Assembly: GCF_008629675.1 (NCBI RefSeq)
Contig: NZ_VWOX01000007.1
Location: forward strand, 248,001 to 312,000
Direction: 5' to 3'
DNA length: 64,000 bases
Source of the DNA: Roseiconus nitratireducens
GTDB taxonomy: Bacteria; Planctomycetota; Planctomycetia; Pirellulales; Pirellulaceae
A program made the translations under genes and the position numbers. The notes beneath the pieces were generated by a model. It did not search any database. It was not told the DNA's origin and worked only from the letters and a program-made list of their open reading frames with translations. This document shows, one piece after another, positions 33,771 to 42,395 of the stretch; position 1 is the first letter of the stretch, and each line of letters opens with the position of its first letter.

Positions 33771-34190
33771 ATGGCCAAGTACCACCACCGAACATTTGAG
33801 ATGTTCGAACTCTACAACGAAGCTGTTGCGACATTGAGCGTTCGGCCGCGTGATTCGCGCAAGATCCCAAACGAGATCCCGACGTCGTTAACACGCTTAA
33901 CGATTCAACAAATCGAAAATTTCGTGCGAGTAACTCTTGTGCAGACGGATGTCCGCGAGGACCGATCAACCTGTCCGTTCGCGAAAGATTTCTCGCGATT
34001 GGCCGACCTGCTTCAGAATGACTCCCGTGTTCTCCTAGACTTTGAGGGCGTCGATCAGTTCTCGGCGGTGTCGGTCGGCCAACTAAAGGTCTTCTGTCAA
34101 CAATTAAAATCGAAAGGCAGTCGACTGGTTCTTTGCAATCTGACATCGACCGTACGGTCCTCGTTTTACCCTGCCCGATTGCCACGCTAA
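33771..34190 (+). CDS. STAS-domain protein (anti-sigma-factor-antagonist-like)
   Basis: A 139-residue protein. Residues about 45-135 follow the STAS pattern: FVRVTLVQTDV, a helix FAKDFSRLADLLQ, then SRVLLDFEGVDQFSAVSVGQLKVFCQQLKSKGSRLVLCNL. In SpoIIAA-type antagonists the phosphorylatable Ser lies in the D-x-S segment after the second strand. Here GVDQFSAVSVGQ provides serines at that place. The N-terminus (AKYHHRTFEMFEL) resembles a small planctomycete STAS family. No anti-sigma kinase is adjacent. No good ribosome site precedes the ATG, so the start is moderately sure. The C-terminus is shorter than typical STAS domains but appears natural for this family. Confidence 0.72.
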   Translation: MAKYHHRTFEMFELYNEAVATLSVRPRDSRKIPNEIPTSLTRLTIQQIENFVRVTLVQTDVREDRSTCPFAKDFSRLADLLQNDSRVLLDFEGVDQFSAVSVGQLKVFCQQLKSKGSRLVLCNLTSTVRSSFYPARLPR

Positions 34191-34642
34191 AGCTTCAATG
34201 TGGTCCGACCAAGGGTGATGCAATCGTGCTGCAACGTGGTATCCATGCGTCGCACGCCAAAGCCTCAGCCTAAGAACAGTTGCGAACCTGTTGGCGTTTG
34301 CCGCCACACCGGTCGACCAGCAGACGAACGGAACACAGTCCGCGTTTCGTGATGCGGCTCAACGACTCGCTTCGGTGCATCGGTTGGGCGAACCGACACA
34401 TGTCCAGCAATTCTTTGCGGCGTTTCGGTGAGGGAGACCGACGCAACTCAGCCGGCCTGATGCCCCTGCGGCCGATTCCGGAGCGTCCGTTCCTGTGGCG
34501 ATCGACGAGTCACCCTCCGGCTTCAGATGTGATCGGCACGAGCGAGAAAAAGGACTCCCGTCCCACCGCCGTCCCCTTTCTCTTGGCTTTCTGCCGCAAT
34601 CGCGACGGCCACGGCGGGGTTTTGCGCGTTTTCAGCCGGGGA
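34191..34642. other. Convergent intergenic region, nothing recognised
   Basis: About 450 bases between the STAS gene (+) and the chalcone-isomerase-like gene (-). A frame on the plus strand (34280-35098) is mostly antisense to the neighbouring gene and has no domain. No clear terminator hairpin was found. Confidence 0.45.
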
Positions 34643-35254
34643 CTATCGGCGCAGCGATCGGGTGAGCATGGCTTTCTTCAGGTTGGCATCCGCCGGCTTG
34701 TCGGACAGCCAGATGTTGAACAATGCCTTTTTGAATTCGATTCCAGCGACGACGCCCTTGAGCTTGCCGTTCTTGCTGATCATAACCCCATGCTCTGGCA
34801 GGTAGACAAAATCGAACGTGTCACCTTTCGTAATCGCTTCGGTCAGGCACTTCCGGAATTGATTGATCTCTGGCTGGATCGATGCCACGTTCCCGCCTGT
34901 CGCATTGTGAAACCCATCCGTGAGCGACTGCACCATTTTTGCCTGGCTGACCATGCCCGAGGTGATCTTCACTCGGATCGACATCGGCTCATTGGCGGCA
35001 GCAATGGCTGCGGGATCGCTGTTGGTCTTGGTCAGATAGAGTCCGGCGACGTACATCTCCAGATAGAACTTGGTACGCGCTCCCCAGCCGTTGAGTAGCA
35101 GACGATGCTCTCCAGCTTTGATCTGCGCAGGAAAATCGGCTGCGGCAGCACGATTGCCGATGGTCGCGGCGACGACCAGGACCAAAATCGTCACGATGTT
35201 CCGAGTTACCTTTGGCACACGAGCACCTTTCAACTTTACGCGAAATGATTCCAT
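34643..35254 (-). CDS. Chalcone-isomerase-like exported protein
   Basis: About 203 residues from the ATG at 35254; a GTG at 35218 with GAAAGG upstream would give a tidier signal peptide (PKVTRNIVTILVLVVAATIGNRAAAA). The mature part matches bacterial chalcone-isomerase-fold proteins: LLLNGWGARTKFYLEMYVAGLYL, MSIRVKITSGMVSQAKMVQSL, GDTFDFVYLPEHGVMISKNGK and FKKALFNIWLSDKP near the C-terminus. Bacterial members are periplasmic and generally lack the plant catalytic set; a fatty-acid- or ligand-binding role has been suggested for the fold. No flavonoid pathway is implied. It is monocistronic, with a repeat fragment and the long DUF1583-like gene upstream. Confidence 0.85.
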   Translation of the reverse strand: MESFRVKLKGARVPKVTRNIVTILVLVVAATIGNRAAAADFPAQIKAGEHRLLLNGWGARTKFYLEMYVAGLYLTKTNSDPAAIAAANEPMSIRVKITSGMVSQAKMVQSLTDGFHNATGGNVASIQPEINQFRKCLTEAITKGDTFDFVYLPEHGVMISKNGKLKGVVAGIEFKKALFNIWLSDKPADANLKKAMLTRSLRR

Positions 35255-35367
35255 CAACCGGCCTTGGCGCCGGCGCACTTCGGGCGACGCTAGAAAAACA
35301 CGGTGTCCGAGACAAGTCCACTTTTACATCAGCGGGCTCGCCTGCCGTGGCAACGCCCCGGTCCATT

Positions 35368-35420
35368 GCCCAGCCCATCGGGCGGGGCTGGGTAAATGGT
35401 CGCGCCTTCGGCGCAAGGTG
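35368..35420 (+). repeat. Fragment of the CCCAGCCC repeat family
   Basis: CAGCCCATCGGGCGGGGCTG followed by GGTAAATGG and a GCGCCTTCGGCGC hairpin, a partial relative of the repeats at 16310, 32200 and 32374. It lies in the 363-base gap between the genes at 35254 and 35618; nothing else is recognised in that gap. Confidence 0.7.
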
Positions 35421-35617
35421 TCGTTTGAGCCGCGGTCCAGATACCCGGGGGTGCTGAGAAGAGGTCCCTGCAACGTTCTGATGGCTTGCCAGAGATGAAT
35501 CGTCGAATTGAGTCATCCTCCGAGTCGCCTTTCGGAACCAGACCCTGGCTGAAAACTTGCAGAACTCGGTAGCTGCCGTCGCGTTCGCGGCGGAAAACCA
35601 CGCTCTGGCGAGCGTCG

Positions 35618-38600
35618 CTATTCGGTTTCAGACAAAGCTACGTTGCCGCTGCGAATCGTCAAACGCTTCGAAAGGATCTGCATCGTTCCGTTGTCTCGGG
35701 TGCCAGCGGCCGAGACTTCCGTTGAGGTGGCGCTGACGGGGTACTTCAGTGGGTAGGTCGCGATGATCCGGTCGGTGGGGGATCCGGTGTCGCGATAGAG
35801 AAAGTAAAGCTGGTCAGCGTGTTGCACGATGCGGAGTGTTTCTGGCGTTTCGATCTCGCGCGTCCGTAGCCGAACGGGCATCAACTTGCCGTCGCGTCGA
35901 CGGACCACGAGGCTTGGCGTGAGGGCGATGCGGCCGTCGGGCTCGTGCCGGAAAGTCAAAATGGCTTCCAAGACCGGCAAGTAGGTGGGGTCGTCTTTCG
36001 TTCGTGCCTGCTCCGCCAAACGGAGTCGGAGGACCGCTTCACCCGTCATTTGGTCGGCGACCTTGCCGGAGGCGCGTTGTCGCTCGAATTCCCATTCGAT
36101 GTCGAACGCACGGGTCGGCCGCATCGGCCTGGTGACCGCAATCCGATTCGGCGCCGTCCCGCCGCCGGCGTTCATGACCCAACCACGCGGTGTCCGCTCC
36201 AGGTCCTCCGCACGGCCTGATGAAATCGTCAAACCGGATTCCTCAAGCGTTTGTTTGGCGAAATCGATTTGGAGTTCAGCTTTCTGGTCACGCTCCTGAT
36301 TCAGGACTCTCAGCGAAGCAGATTCGTTGTCCGGTTTCAACAGGTCGATGCGTTCGGCACGAATGGACAGGTCGACCCAGGTGCCACTGACGTGCATTCC
36401 GTCGCCGCCGACGGTGTAAAGGCGCAGCAACTGAGGCGGCACGGGACCGAGTGGAACCGTCGCGGAGCCGATCGGCCGGAAGCAGGTCGAATCGCCGCCG
36501 GCAAAGAATCCGTGCACCGTCCGGCCACGACGAATCAAGCGGAGTCGGCCCGAGCTGGATTGATCGCGTGAAGTGGAATCGCTGATCCAACGGATCCCAC
36601 CATATTTGTTGACTTCGTTGTGTGAAAACGCGATGTGGTGAAGGCTGTTCAGCCGGTCGCGACGCAAGCAGAGGTCCAGTCGACTGCGGTCCTGGTTCTG
36701 CAAATGCGTTGCTATCCCGAAACCGCAGTGCCAGGTGGGCTTCTGGGTGCCGATCTTGAGATCCTTGAATGAAGCAACGACATCGAAGTCTCCGTCGATG
36801 ATGCCACAGAAATCCATCGCCAGCTTGTCCGAGTCGTCGATTCGGTCCATGTGCAAACCGTCCGGCTGCTGCGAGACTCGGTCAGTGTTGCCGCCCAAGT
36901 GAAAGAATTCGCTGGGGGCACCGCGGCGAAAATCGTGTTGCCACCGTTGGGGTAGTCGCTCGGAGGCCGCATTCAGCTCGTTCACGATCTTCGAAGCGAG
37001 CGTCTGTTCTTGAAGGGGAGGGATCGATTTCGGCCAGTCTCCCGCCAGGTTGACGTGGCGGACCACCGCACGCGTTCGGTCCCGATTGTGGAAAAGGCCG
37101 AACGTGCGAACGGTGTGCGGCTTGATGCGATGCCGCACGATTGGGTCGCCATTCAAAAAAATCTCAAGTTGATCTCCTTGGATTGAAAGCTCTGCCTGGT
37201 TCCATCCGTCCTGCAAAGGCGGTGTTGGGTTGACCCCGGACGATGGCTCTTTGGAATCGAGGTTCAAGGAGAGGGAATTGTCGGGACGGAGTTCGGACCG
37301 TTCAAAACGCCCGTCCGTGATTCGGTGCAGCCGAACGCCATCGGGACGAATCTGGAAGACCGACCGCCCCAGGCAGGGATCGACCGAGCACACGCCGTCG
37401 CGGAATTGAAACTCGTAGGTGATCCGTGCATCCCAGACGATCGGCCGCACGTAATACAGCAGGCTTTCGTCATGACTACCTGCCGGGCTTGCCGACCGCT
37501 CCTCCACCACCATCGTGTTTCCCTTCTCGTCGACCACGGCTCGCCAGTCGCCCAGCGCCGGATCGTCATAGGAAGCCCAGCCCGAAAGTGAATCGTCGGC
37601 TAGCAGGTCGATGCGATCAGGCACGGCGGGATCGCCGGCCAGCCTGAAGTCGGTGATCTCACAGATGGAGCGTCGCCAACTTTGAATGGCCGCCCAGGGG
37701 GCAGACGAGCCTGTCGGGGCGGTGGAAAAAACCAGGCGGCCGTTGCAGTAGTGTTCGGTCTTCGCATCGCGGCTCACCGCACGCAGCAACGTGCGGCCGT
37801 CGAGCGGTTCCAAGCCAGGGTCAATCGTGCGAGTTTGACTGCCGCCACCAAAGCGGGCGACGGAGACTTTGTTCGAATCGGGCATCGGTTGGCACGCGAC
37901 TCCGTCGACCATCAATTTACTGAATGCGTTGGGACGGGTTGCCACTTCACCGACGACTTCAAAACCTCCCGCCACCGGGCTGCGGCATGCGATGTAATCC
38001 ACTTCGTGGCCGGACACCTTCACGACGCCTCGATCATCAAAACAAAACCGTGTCAGGGGCGCGGCTCGTCCATGCGACGCCGCATCGGATCGACTAAAAA
38101 CGTCGAGGCCTTCAAGTGGTTGTTCATTGACCGGCAAATCGAACGCGTAATTCTGTCGGGTGCGATGGCCGTGAAGAAAACTCAAGTAATCGGCGATCAC
38201 ATCGAGTGTGGGATCGACAATCTTGAGACGAAGCTCCGGATAGACACCGAAAAAGTCCTCGATCACCAAATCCGACGTGTCGGGATTTTCCGTCACCGTC
38301 CACAGCACCAACAGGTCCGTCCACCACTGGTCGTGAGCATGTTCGTCTGTCGAGCGTCGCAGCCCGGAGAATCGATCCGCCAACGCCTGTTCGATGGCGT
38401 CACGGTCGTTGACGGCCACGTCGATCAACGTCATCAACGTTCGTTTCGCGAGCGAATGTTGTTCGCTCGAAGGCTGGACCGCGTCGATGCGTGCTCTTAA
38501 ATCCGACAAGCGACCCAACTTCTCCGAAATCTGGACCAGATCGCGAGCCGGGCAGAGGATCCAGTCCGATTCAGGGTAGTCGGCCAACGCAATCACCTGT

Positions 38601-38950
38601 GGATCGGCTTGATCGGGCGAACGCCCGGGCGTTCGAACGATTGCCCCGGCAATGCGAAGTCCATGGCCGTCACCCGGCAACACCCAGTGCATCAAACTGT
38701 CGTAATGTTCGGCAAGTGGCAGGTGACGGGCCGATCGGCAGGCCTGCACGGCGTTCTGCTGAAGGGTGCTCTCGCCAAAGATGCGATTGAGTGCCGTCGA
38801 GTCCGGGTCACCGGCACGGACTGGCAGGGCATGGCCACCAGCCAGAACGTCTGCCACGAGCAGGGCGAGAGTCGGAACCATTGCCGACGAAGACCGCTTG
38901 CATCGTTCGGCTGAGATGACATCTGGCCGAGATCGGAAAGCGGAAGACAT
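35618..38950 (-). CDS. Large secreted planctomycete protein (DUF1583-like, beta-sandwich modules)
   Basis: An 1110-residue protein. The start at ATG 38950 places a hydrophobic segment (MVPTLALLVADVLAGGHALP) at residues 24-43; a start at Met24 would give a standard signal peptide. Residues about 60-260 are helical. The remaining 800 residues consist of repeated lectin/glucanase-like beta modules: GFEVVGEVATRPNAFSKL, RITYEFQFRDGVCSVDPCLG, GWNQAELSIQGDQLEIFLNG, DFDVVASFKDLKIG, AFDIEWEFERQRASGK. The general plan matches large proteins annotated with DUF1583 in Rhodopirellula. The function is unknown; carbohydrate contact is suggested by the fold only. It precedes, with a repeat between, the sulfatase at 39311 on the same strand. 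Confidence 0.8.
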   Translation of the reverse strand: MSSAFRSRPDVISAERCKRSSSAMVPTLALLVADVLAGGHALPVRAGDPDSTALNRIFGESTLQQNAVQACRSARHLPLAEHYDSLMHWVLPGDGHGLRIAGAIVRTPGRSPDQADPQVIALADYPESDWILCPARDLVQISEKLGRLSDLRARIDAVQPSSEQHSLAKRTLMTLIDVAVNDRDAIEQALADRFSGLRRSTDEHAHDQWWTDLLVLWTVTENPDTSDLVIEDFFGVYPELRLKIVDPTLDVIADYLSFLHGHRTRQNYAFDLPVNEQPLEGLDVFSRSDAASHGRAAPLTRFCFDDRGVVKVSGHEVDYIACRSPVAGGFEVVGEVATRPNAFSKLMVDGVACQPMPDSNKVSVARFGGGSQTRTIDPGLEPLDGRTLLRAVSRDAKTEHYCNGRLVFSTAPTGSSAPWAAIQSWRRSICEITDFRLAGDPAVPDRIDLLADDSLSGWASYDDPALGDWRAVVDEKGNTMVVEERSASPAGSHDESLLYYVRPIVWDARITYEFQFRDGVCSVDPCLGRSVFQIRPDGVRLHRITDGRFERSELRPDNSLSLNLDSKEPSSGVNPTPPLQDGWNQAELSIQGDQLEIFLNGDPIVRHRIKPHTVRTFGLFHNRDRTRAVVRHVNLAGDWPKSIPPLQEQTLASKIVNELNAASERLPQRWQHDFRRGAPSEFFHLGGNTDRVSQQPDGLHMDRIDDSDKLAMDFCGIIDGDFDVVASFKDLKIGTQKPTWHCGFGIATHLQNQDRSRLDLCLRRDRLNSLHHIAFSHNEVNKYGGIRWISDSTSRDQSSSGRLRLIRRGRTVHGFFAGGDSTCFRPIGSATVPLGPVPPQLLRLYTVGGDGMHVSGTWVDLSIRAERIDLLKPDNESASLRVLNQERDQKAELQIDFAKQTLEESGLTISSGRAEDLERTPRGWVMNAGGGTAPNRIAVTRPMRPTRAFDIEWEFERQRASGKVADQMTGEAVLRLRLAEQARTKDDPTYLPVLEAILTFRHEPDGRIALTPSLVVRRRDGKLMPVRLRTREIETPETLRIVQHADQLYFLYRDTGSPTDRIIATYPLKYPVSATSTEVSAAGTRDNGTMQILSKRLTIRSGNVALSETE

Positions 38951-39119
38951 TTCTTGCCGAATACTAGAAAAGACGGTGCCGGGACGCGTCGCGATCGAAC
39001 CGCGGCGGCAAATGAAGTTTGCTCCGATTCATGTCGTTTGCGAAGCGAGATTCACGCGACGAATTTTAGCAACTTTTGTGAAGTGGCTTGGTATCCCGAT
39101 TGGAAGCTGGTCTTTGTGT

Positions 39120-39210
39120 TGCTGTCGCCGCTTCGCGGTTGCTGGAATTGAGAGGCGGTGTCCGTCGGCTTGCGCCGACGGCAGGGGGGTGGCGGCGCTT
39201 CGCGACTGGA
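39120..39210. repeat. Dispersed three-hairpin repeat, copy 3
   Basis: GTCGCCGCTTCGCGG, CGTCGGCTTGCGCCGACGG and GGCGCTTCGCGACTGG in the order seen at 12401 and 24679, followed (39235-39300) by a CACCCTTC/CCTCCCCCC segment related to the cluster at 1629. It occupies the gap 38951-39310, which has no gene. Confidence 0.85.
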
Positions 39211-39310
39211 GGTCGAGAAGTTTTGATTCACCCTTCTTTCCAGAGGTCGTGCCGCTTTGCTTCAGCCTCCCCCCGGGCACGGAGGGAGGCTGGAATTACA
39301 GGCAAGGAAG

Positions 39311-40945
39311 CTAGTTGCCCGTTCGGTTCGCCATCGCCTTCTCGATTCTGTCCTTGACCGCCGAGAGGTTGAAGCTGGCGCCGGCCTGCATCGGTGGGAA
39401 ATCAAGTGCCGACTGCGCGAGTTTTCCAACTTCCTTTTGGATGAACACAAACCGCCAGAATTCGAACGCCCACCATTCGCCGGCAAATAGTGACTCGCCC
39501 AGGTTCATCTTCTCGAACGGATCCAGCCGCAGGTTGTAGATGCCGGGCCAGTCCACTTTTACCTTAGGGCCGAACCAACCGTCCGGCTGCTCGATGAACA
39601 CGTACTTGTAGTCGCCGACGCGGGCGGCGGCCAATGTTGATTCAGTGAAGTACCAAAGTTCGTTCCGCGCCGACTCTCCACCATCGACAAGCATTTTCGT
39701 TTGGTCATAGCCGTCAAGATGGACTTTGTACTTCTTGCCGTTGAGCGTCTTGCCCTTCTTCAGGTCCGCGACGATGTCGCCCTTGTATCCGGCCGCAGCG
39801 GCCAAGGTTGGGAACCAGTCCATGCCTGACATCACGCCGTTGGCCACCGCGGGTTTGATCTTGCCCGGCCACCGGACGACACATGGAACGCGGAAGCCGC
39901 CCTCGGCGCCCATTCCTTTCCAACCCTTAAACGGCGTCGTTCCGCCATCGGGCCAGGTGAACCCTTCGGCCCCGTTGTCCGTGGTGACGACGATCATGGT
40001 GTTGTCGGCGACACCCATCTCGTCCAATTGTTTCATCACGCTGCCGATGATTTCGTCGAACTGAGCCATGCCGGCTTCATACACGCCCCAGCCGTTTTCC
40101 GAAGTCCGGAGCTTCTCGTACTTGGGTGCCAGGTGAGTAAAGACGTGCATGCGGGTCGGGTTCAGCCAAACGAAGAAGGGCTTGTCATCCTTCTTGGCCT
40201 TGTTCATGAACTCGAAGGTGTGGTCCAGGATGACGTCGTCGACGGTCTCCATGTTCAACTTGACACCTTCGGTTGGATGGGGCGGCAGCGGGCCCATGTC
40301 CGTGATTTTTTGCTTGCCCACCTTTCCCCAGCGGGGATCGACTGTCGTGTCATCGGTGTCGGTTGCGAGGCAGTGCAGCACGTTTCGCGGGCCAACCGTA
40401 TCCAGCAATTCTTTCGGGTAGTTCGGTTTCCAGGGATCCTCCATCGCATCGAGGTGGTACAGGTACCCGAAGAACTCGTCGAACCCATGCAATGTTGGCA
40501 AGTATTCGTTTCGATCTCCGAGGTGGTTTTTGCCAAATTGGCCGGTCGCATAACCGAGTTCTTTCATCGCCGTGGCGATCGTCGGCGCCGCGGCAGGCAT
40601 GCCGACTTCCGCGCCGGCCTGGCCGACGGTGGTTAGCCCGGTGCGGATGGGGAGCTGTCCCGTGATGAAATTGGCACGCCCGGCGGTGCAGCTTGCTTCC
40701 GCGTAGTAGTCCGTAAATAGCACGCCTTCGCGAGCAAGCTGGTCGATGTTCGGAGTCCGCCCGGCCATCAAGCCGCGGTGATAGGCGCCAATGTTCCACA
40801 TCCCAATGTCATCGCCCATGATGAAGACAATGTTCGGCTTTTTGCCATCTTGCTGAGCTTGCAAGTCGGTCACAGCGATGACGCAACTCAACAGAGCTGC
40901 GAAGCCCATCAAGCCTAGTTTTTGATACGAGTAGGTTCTAATCAC
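39311..40945 (-). CDS. Secreted type I arylsulfatase (CTAGR active site)
   Basis: A 544-residue sulfatase. The start is GTG at 40945 with GGAG upstream, giving the signal peptide LGLMGFAALLSCVIAVTDLQAQ; the longer frame to 41020 lacks support. NIVFIMGDDIGMWNIGAYH carries the metal Asp pair, and CTAGRANFITG the formylglycine Cys (about 86). CTAGR fits C-x-A-x-R, with Gly replacing the common Ser. GQFGKNHLGD replaces the usual GKWHLG, a feature of this arylsulfatase subgroup. VVTTDNGAEGFTWPDGG completes the active site. The C-terminus resembles the stub at 29052-29449. It is probably active on an unknown sulfated substrate. It lies between the DUF1583-like gene and the two-component genes, all on the minus strand. 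Confidence 0.95.
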   Translation of the reverse strand: MIRTYSYQKLGLMGFAALLSCVIAVTDLQAQQDGKKPNIVFIMGDDIGMWNIGAYHRGLMAGRTPNIDQLAREGVLFTDYYAEASCTAGRANFITGQLPIRTGLTTVGQAGAEVGMPAAAPTIATAMKELGYATGQFGKNHLGDRNEYLPTLHGFDEFFGYLYHLDAMEDPWKPNYPKELLDTVGPRNVLHCLATDTDDTTVDPRWGKVGKQKITDMGPLPPHPTEGVKLNMETVDDVILDHTFEFMNKAKKDDKPFFVWLNPTRMHVFTHLAPKYEKLRTSENGWGVYEAGMAQFDEIIGSVMKQLDEMGVADNTMIVVTTDNGAEGFTWPDGGTTPFKGWKGMGAEGGFRVPCVVRWPGKIKPAVANGVMSGMDWFPTLAAAAGYKGDIVADLKKGKTLNGKKYKVHLDGYDQTKMLVDGGESARNELWYFTESTLAAARVGDYKYVFIEQPDGWFGPKVKVDWPGIYNLRLDPFEKMNLGESLFAGEWWAFEFWRFVFIQKEVGKLAQSALDFPPMQAGASFNLSAVKDRIEKAMANRTGN

Positions 40946-41103
40946 GTTGAGATTCTCCCGCGTAGGTAACTGTTGAAACAAAATCCGTCGGAGGCGCCCG
41001 ATGGTTCCTGCCACCGGCAATGATTGGTCGTGTTTGTGTGCGTTCTCCCATTGGCATGTGCGACAAGTCGCTATGAACGCGTGAGTCTTGTGTGGACTAT
41101 TCT

Positions 41104-41478
41104 TCAGTCCAATCGCTCCAGGGCTCTTCGGATCGATTCCAGCAGCGCATCAGTATCGGCTGGTTTGGAGAGAAATCCGGAGGCGCCGGCTTCCAGTGCA
41201 GCTCGCCGCGAATTCTCATCCTGGTGCGACGTCATAAACACGGTGGGCACTTGCCGGTTCATTTCCAGAAGGTTCCTTTGAAGCTGAATTCCGCTCGCCC
41301 CTCCGAGACGCACGTCCAGGAGCAGGCAATCGGCGCGTTCGGCCGCGTCGCATTCCAGGAACGCCTCGGCTGAGCTATAGGCCTGGACCGCATAGCCGCT
41401 GCTAAGCAGCAGCCGCTGCAGCGCTTTGCGAATGGAGTCATCATTGTCAATGACCGCGACGGTGAACTGGCGTGCCAT
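41104..41478 (-). CDS. Single-domain response regulator (CheY-like)
   Basis: About 124 residues from the ATG at 41478 (MARQFT). VAVIDNDDSIRKALQRLL supplies the acidic pocket, LLLDVRLGG the phospho-acceptor Asp (about 54), MTSHQDE the Thr/Ser switch and SKPAD the conserved Lys. There is no output domain. The receiver closely resembles that of the LuxR-type regulator upstream. It may relay phosphate or act as a phosphate sink for the sensor kinase at 42396-44435. It is 257 bases downstream of the LuxR-type gene, with a strong dyad between (41681-41712), so it may be transcribed separately. A longer frame to 41565 adds an unlikely N-terminus. Confidence 0.88.
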   Translation of the reverse strand: MARQFTVAVIDNDDSIRKALQRLLLSSGYAVQAYSSAEAFLECDAAERADCLLLDVRLGGASGIQLQRNLLEMNRQVPTVFMTSHQDENSRRAALEAGASGFLSKPADTDALLESIRRALERLD

Positions 41479-41680
41479 GGAAATCCGTGCTCCGGTAGCG
41501 TTGGATTCCTCCGGGTCTTTACCCGCGTCCCAGGACGAAGTGCTGTCGGAAAATCGCAAAATCACGCCGCCGCGTCGCGATGGAAAGCCACGTTAAAGCG
41601 AGCGTGCCGATGCGTCTTCAAAACGACGCCGGTAGCACGAGAAATAGCGCGATCCCCGCGAGAGCATCTTCAGGGATGAG

Positions 41681-41712
41681 GATAATTTTCGGCCGTTGTG
41701 CCGAAAATTATC
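41681..41712. terminator. Perfect 13-bp inverted repeat between response regulator genes
   Basis: GATAATTTTCGGC (41681-41693) and GCCGAAAATTATC (41700-41712) with a six-base loop, followed on the plus strand by TTTT. It lies 24 bases after the stop of the LuxR-type regulator (minus). It could terminate that transcript, although the minus-strand T-run is weak, or be an operator for the downstream receiver gene. Confidence 0.55.
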
Positions 41713-41735
41713 TTTTGGGGTGAAGCATCTAATAC

Positions 41736-42356
41736 TTAGGGTGTAGAGACCCCAGACTTTTCCACCATGCGAACTAATTCTGCGACGGAAGCGACGCCCA
41801 TTTTCTCCATCAAGTGTCGGCGGTGAATCTTCACCGTGGGCAAGGAGATTCCCAGGCGGCTGGCAATTTGCTTGTTGATCAGACCTTCGGTGACCAACAT
41901 CAAAACTTCACGTTCTCGCGGCGTCAAAGATTCGATCCGGGCATGAATGTCGCTCAACTCGGCGTTCGCTCGCCGTTCAAGCACATGGGCGTCGATAGCC
42001 TGTCCCACCGCGTCAAGCAGCACTTGATCGTCGACTGGTTTGGGCAGAAAGTCTACGGCGCCCGCCTTGATTGCGCGGACCGACATCGGGATGTCGCCGT
42101 GAGCACTCATGAAGACAATTGGCAAGTCGACCTTCCTAGCCACCAGTTCCTGCTGCAGGTCCAGACCACTCAGTCCCGGCATGCGGACGTCCAGGAGCAA
42201 ACAGCCTGGGACGTCGGCACGATCATGATCCAAGAACTCTCGCGCTGAGCCAAAGGTTTGGACACCCAGCCCGACGGATTTCAGCAACCGTGCTTTCGCC
42301 GTGCGGACGGATTGATCGTCATCGATGATGTAGACAATGGCGTTTCGAAATGGCAT
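41736..42356 (-). CDS. FixJ/NarL-type response regulator with LuxR DNA-binding domain
   Basis: A 206-residue regulator. The receiver domain (1-120) has YIIDDDQSVRTAKARLL, LLLDVRMPGLSGLDL with the phospho-acceptor Asp (about 56), FMSAHGDIPMSVRAIKAGAVDFLPKPV and the Lys switch. A linker helix leads to a LuxR-type helix-turn-helix (SLTPREREVLMLVTEGLINKQIASRLGIS with TVKIHRRHLMEKM). It is encoded 39 bases behind the sensor kinase, so it is that kinase's probable partner. FixJ-type regulators dimerise on phosphorylation and activate transcription. Target genes are unknown; the neighbouring sulfatase is a possibility, not shown by the sequence. Confidence 0.95.
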   Translation of the reverse strand: MPFRNAIVYIIDDDQSVRTAKARLLKSVGLGVQTFGSAREFLDHDRADVPGCLLLDVRMPGLSGLDLQQELVARKVDLPIVFMSAHGDIPMSVRAIKAGAVDFLPKPVDDQVLLDAVGQAIDAHVLERRANAELSDIHARIESLTPREREVLMLVTEGLINKQIASRLGISLPTVKIHRRHLMEKMGVASVAELVRMVEKSGVSTP

Positions 42357-42395
42357 GGATTCATCCTAACCACTACGACCCAAGAATGAGAACCA

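Noticed and set aside
34280..35098. Plus-strand frame of 272 codons
   Set aside because: Mostly antisense to the chalcone-isomerase-like gene; no domain or ribosome site.
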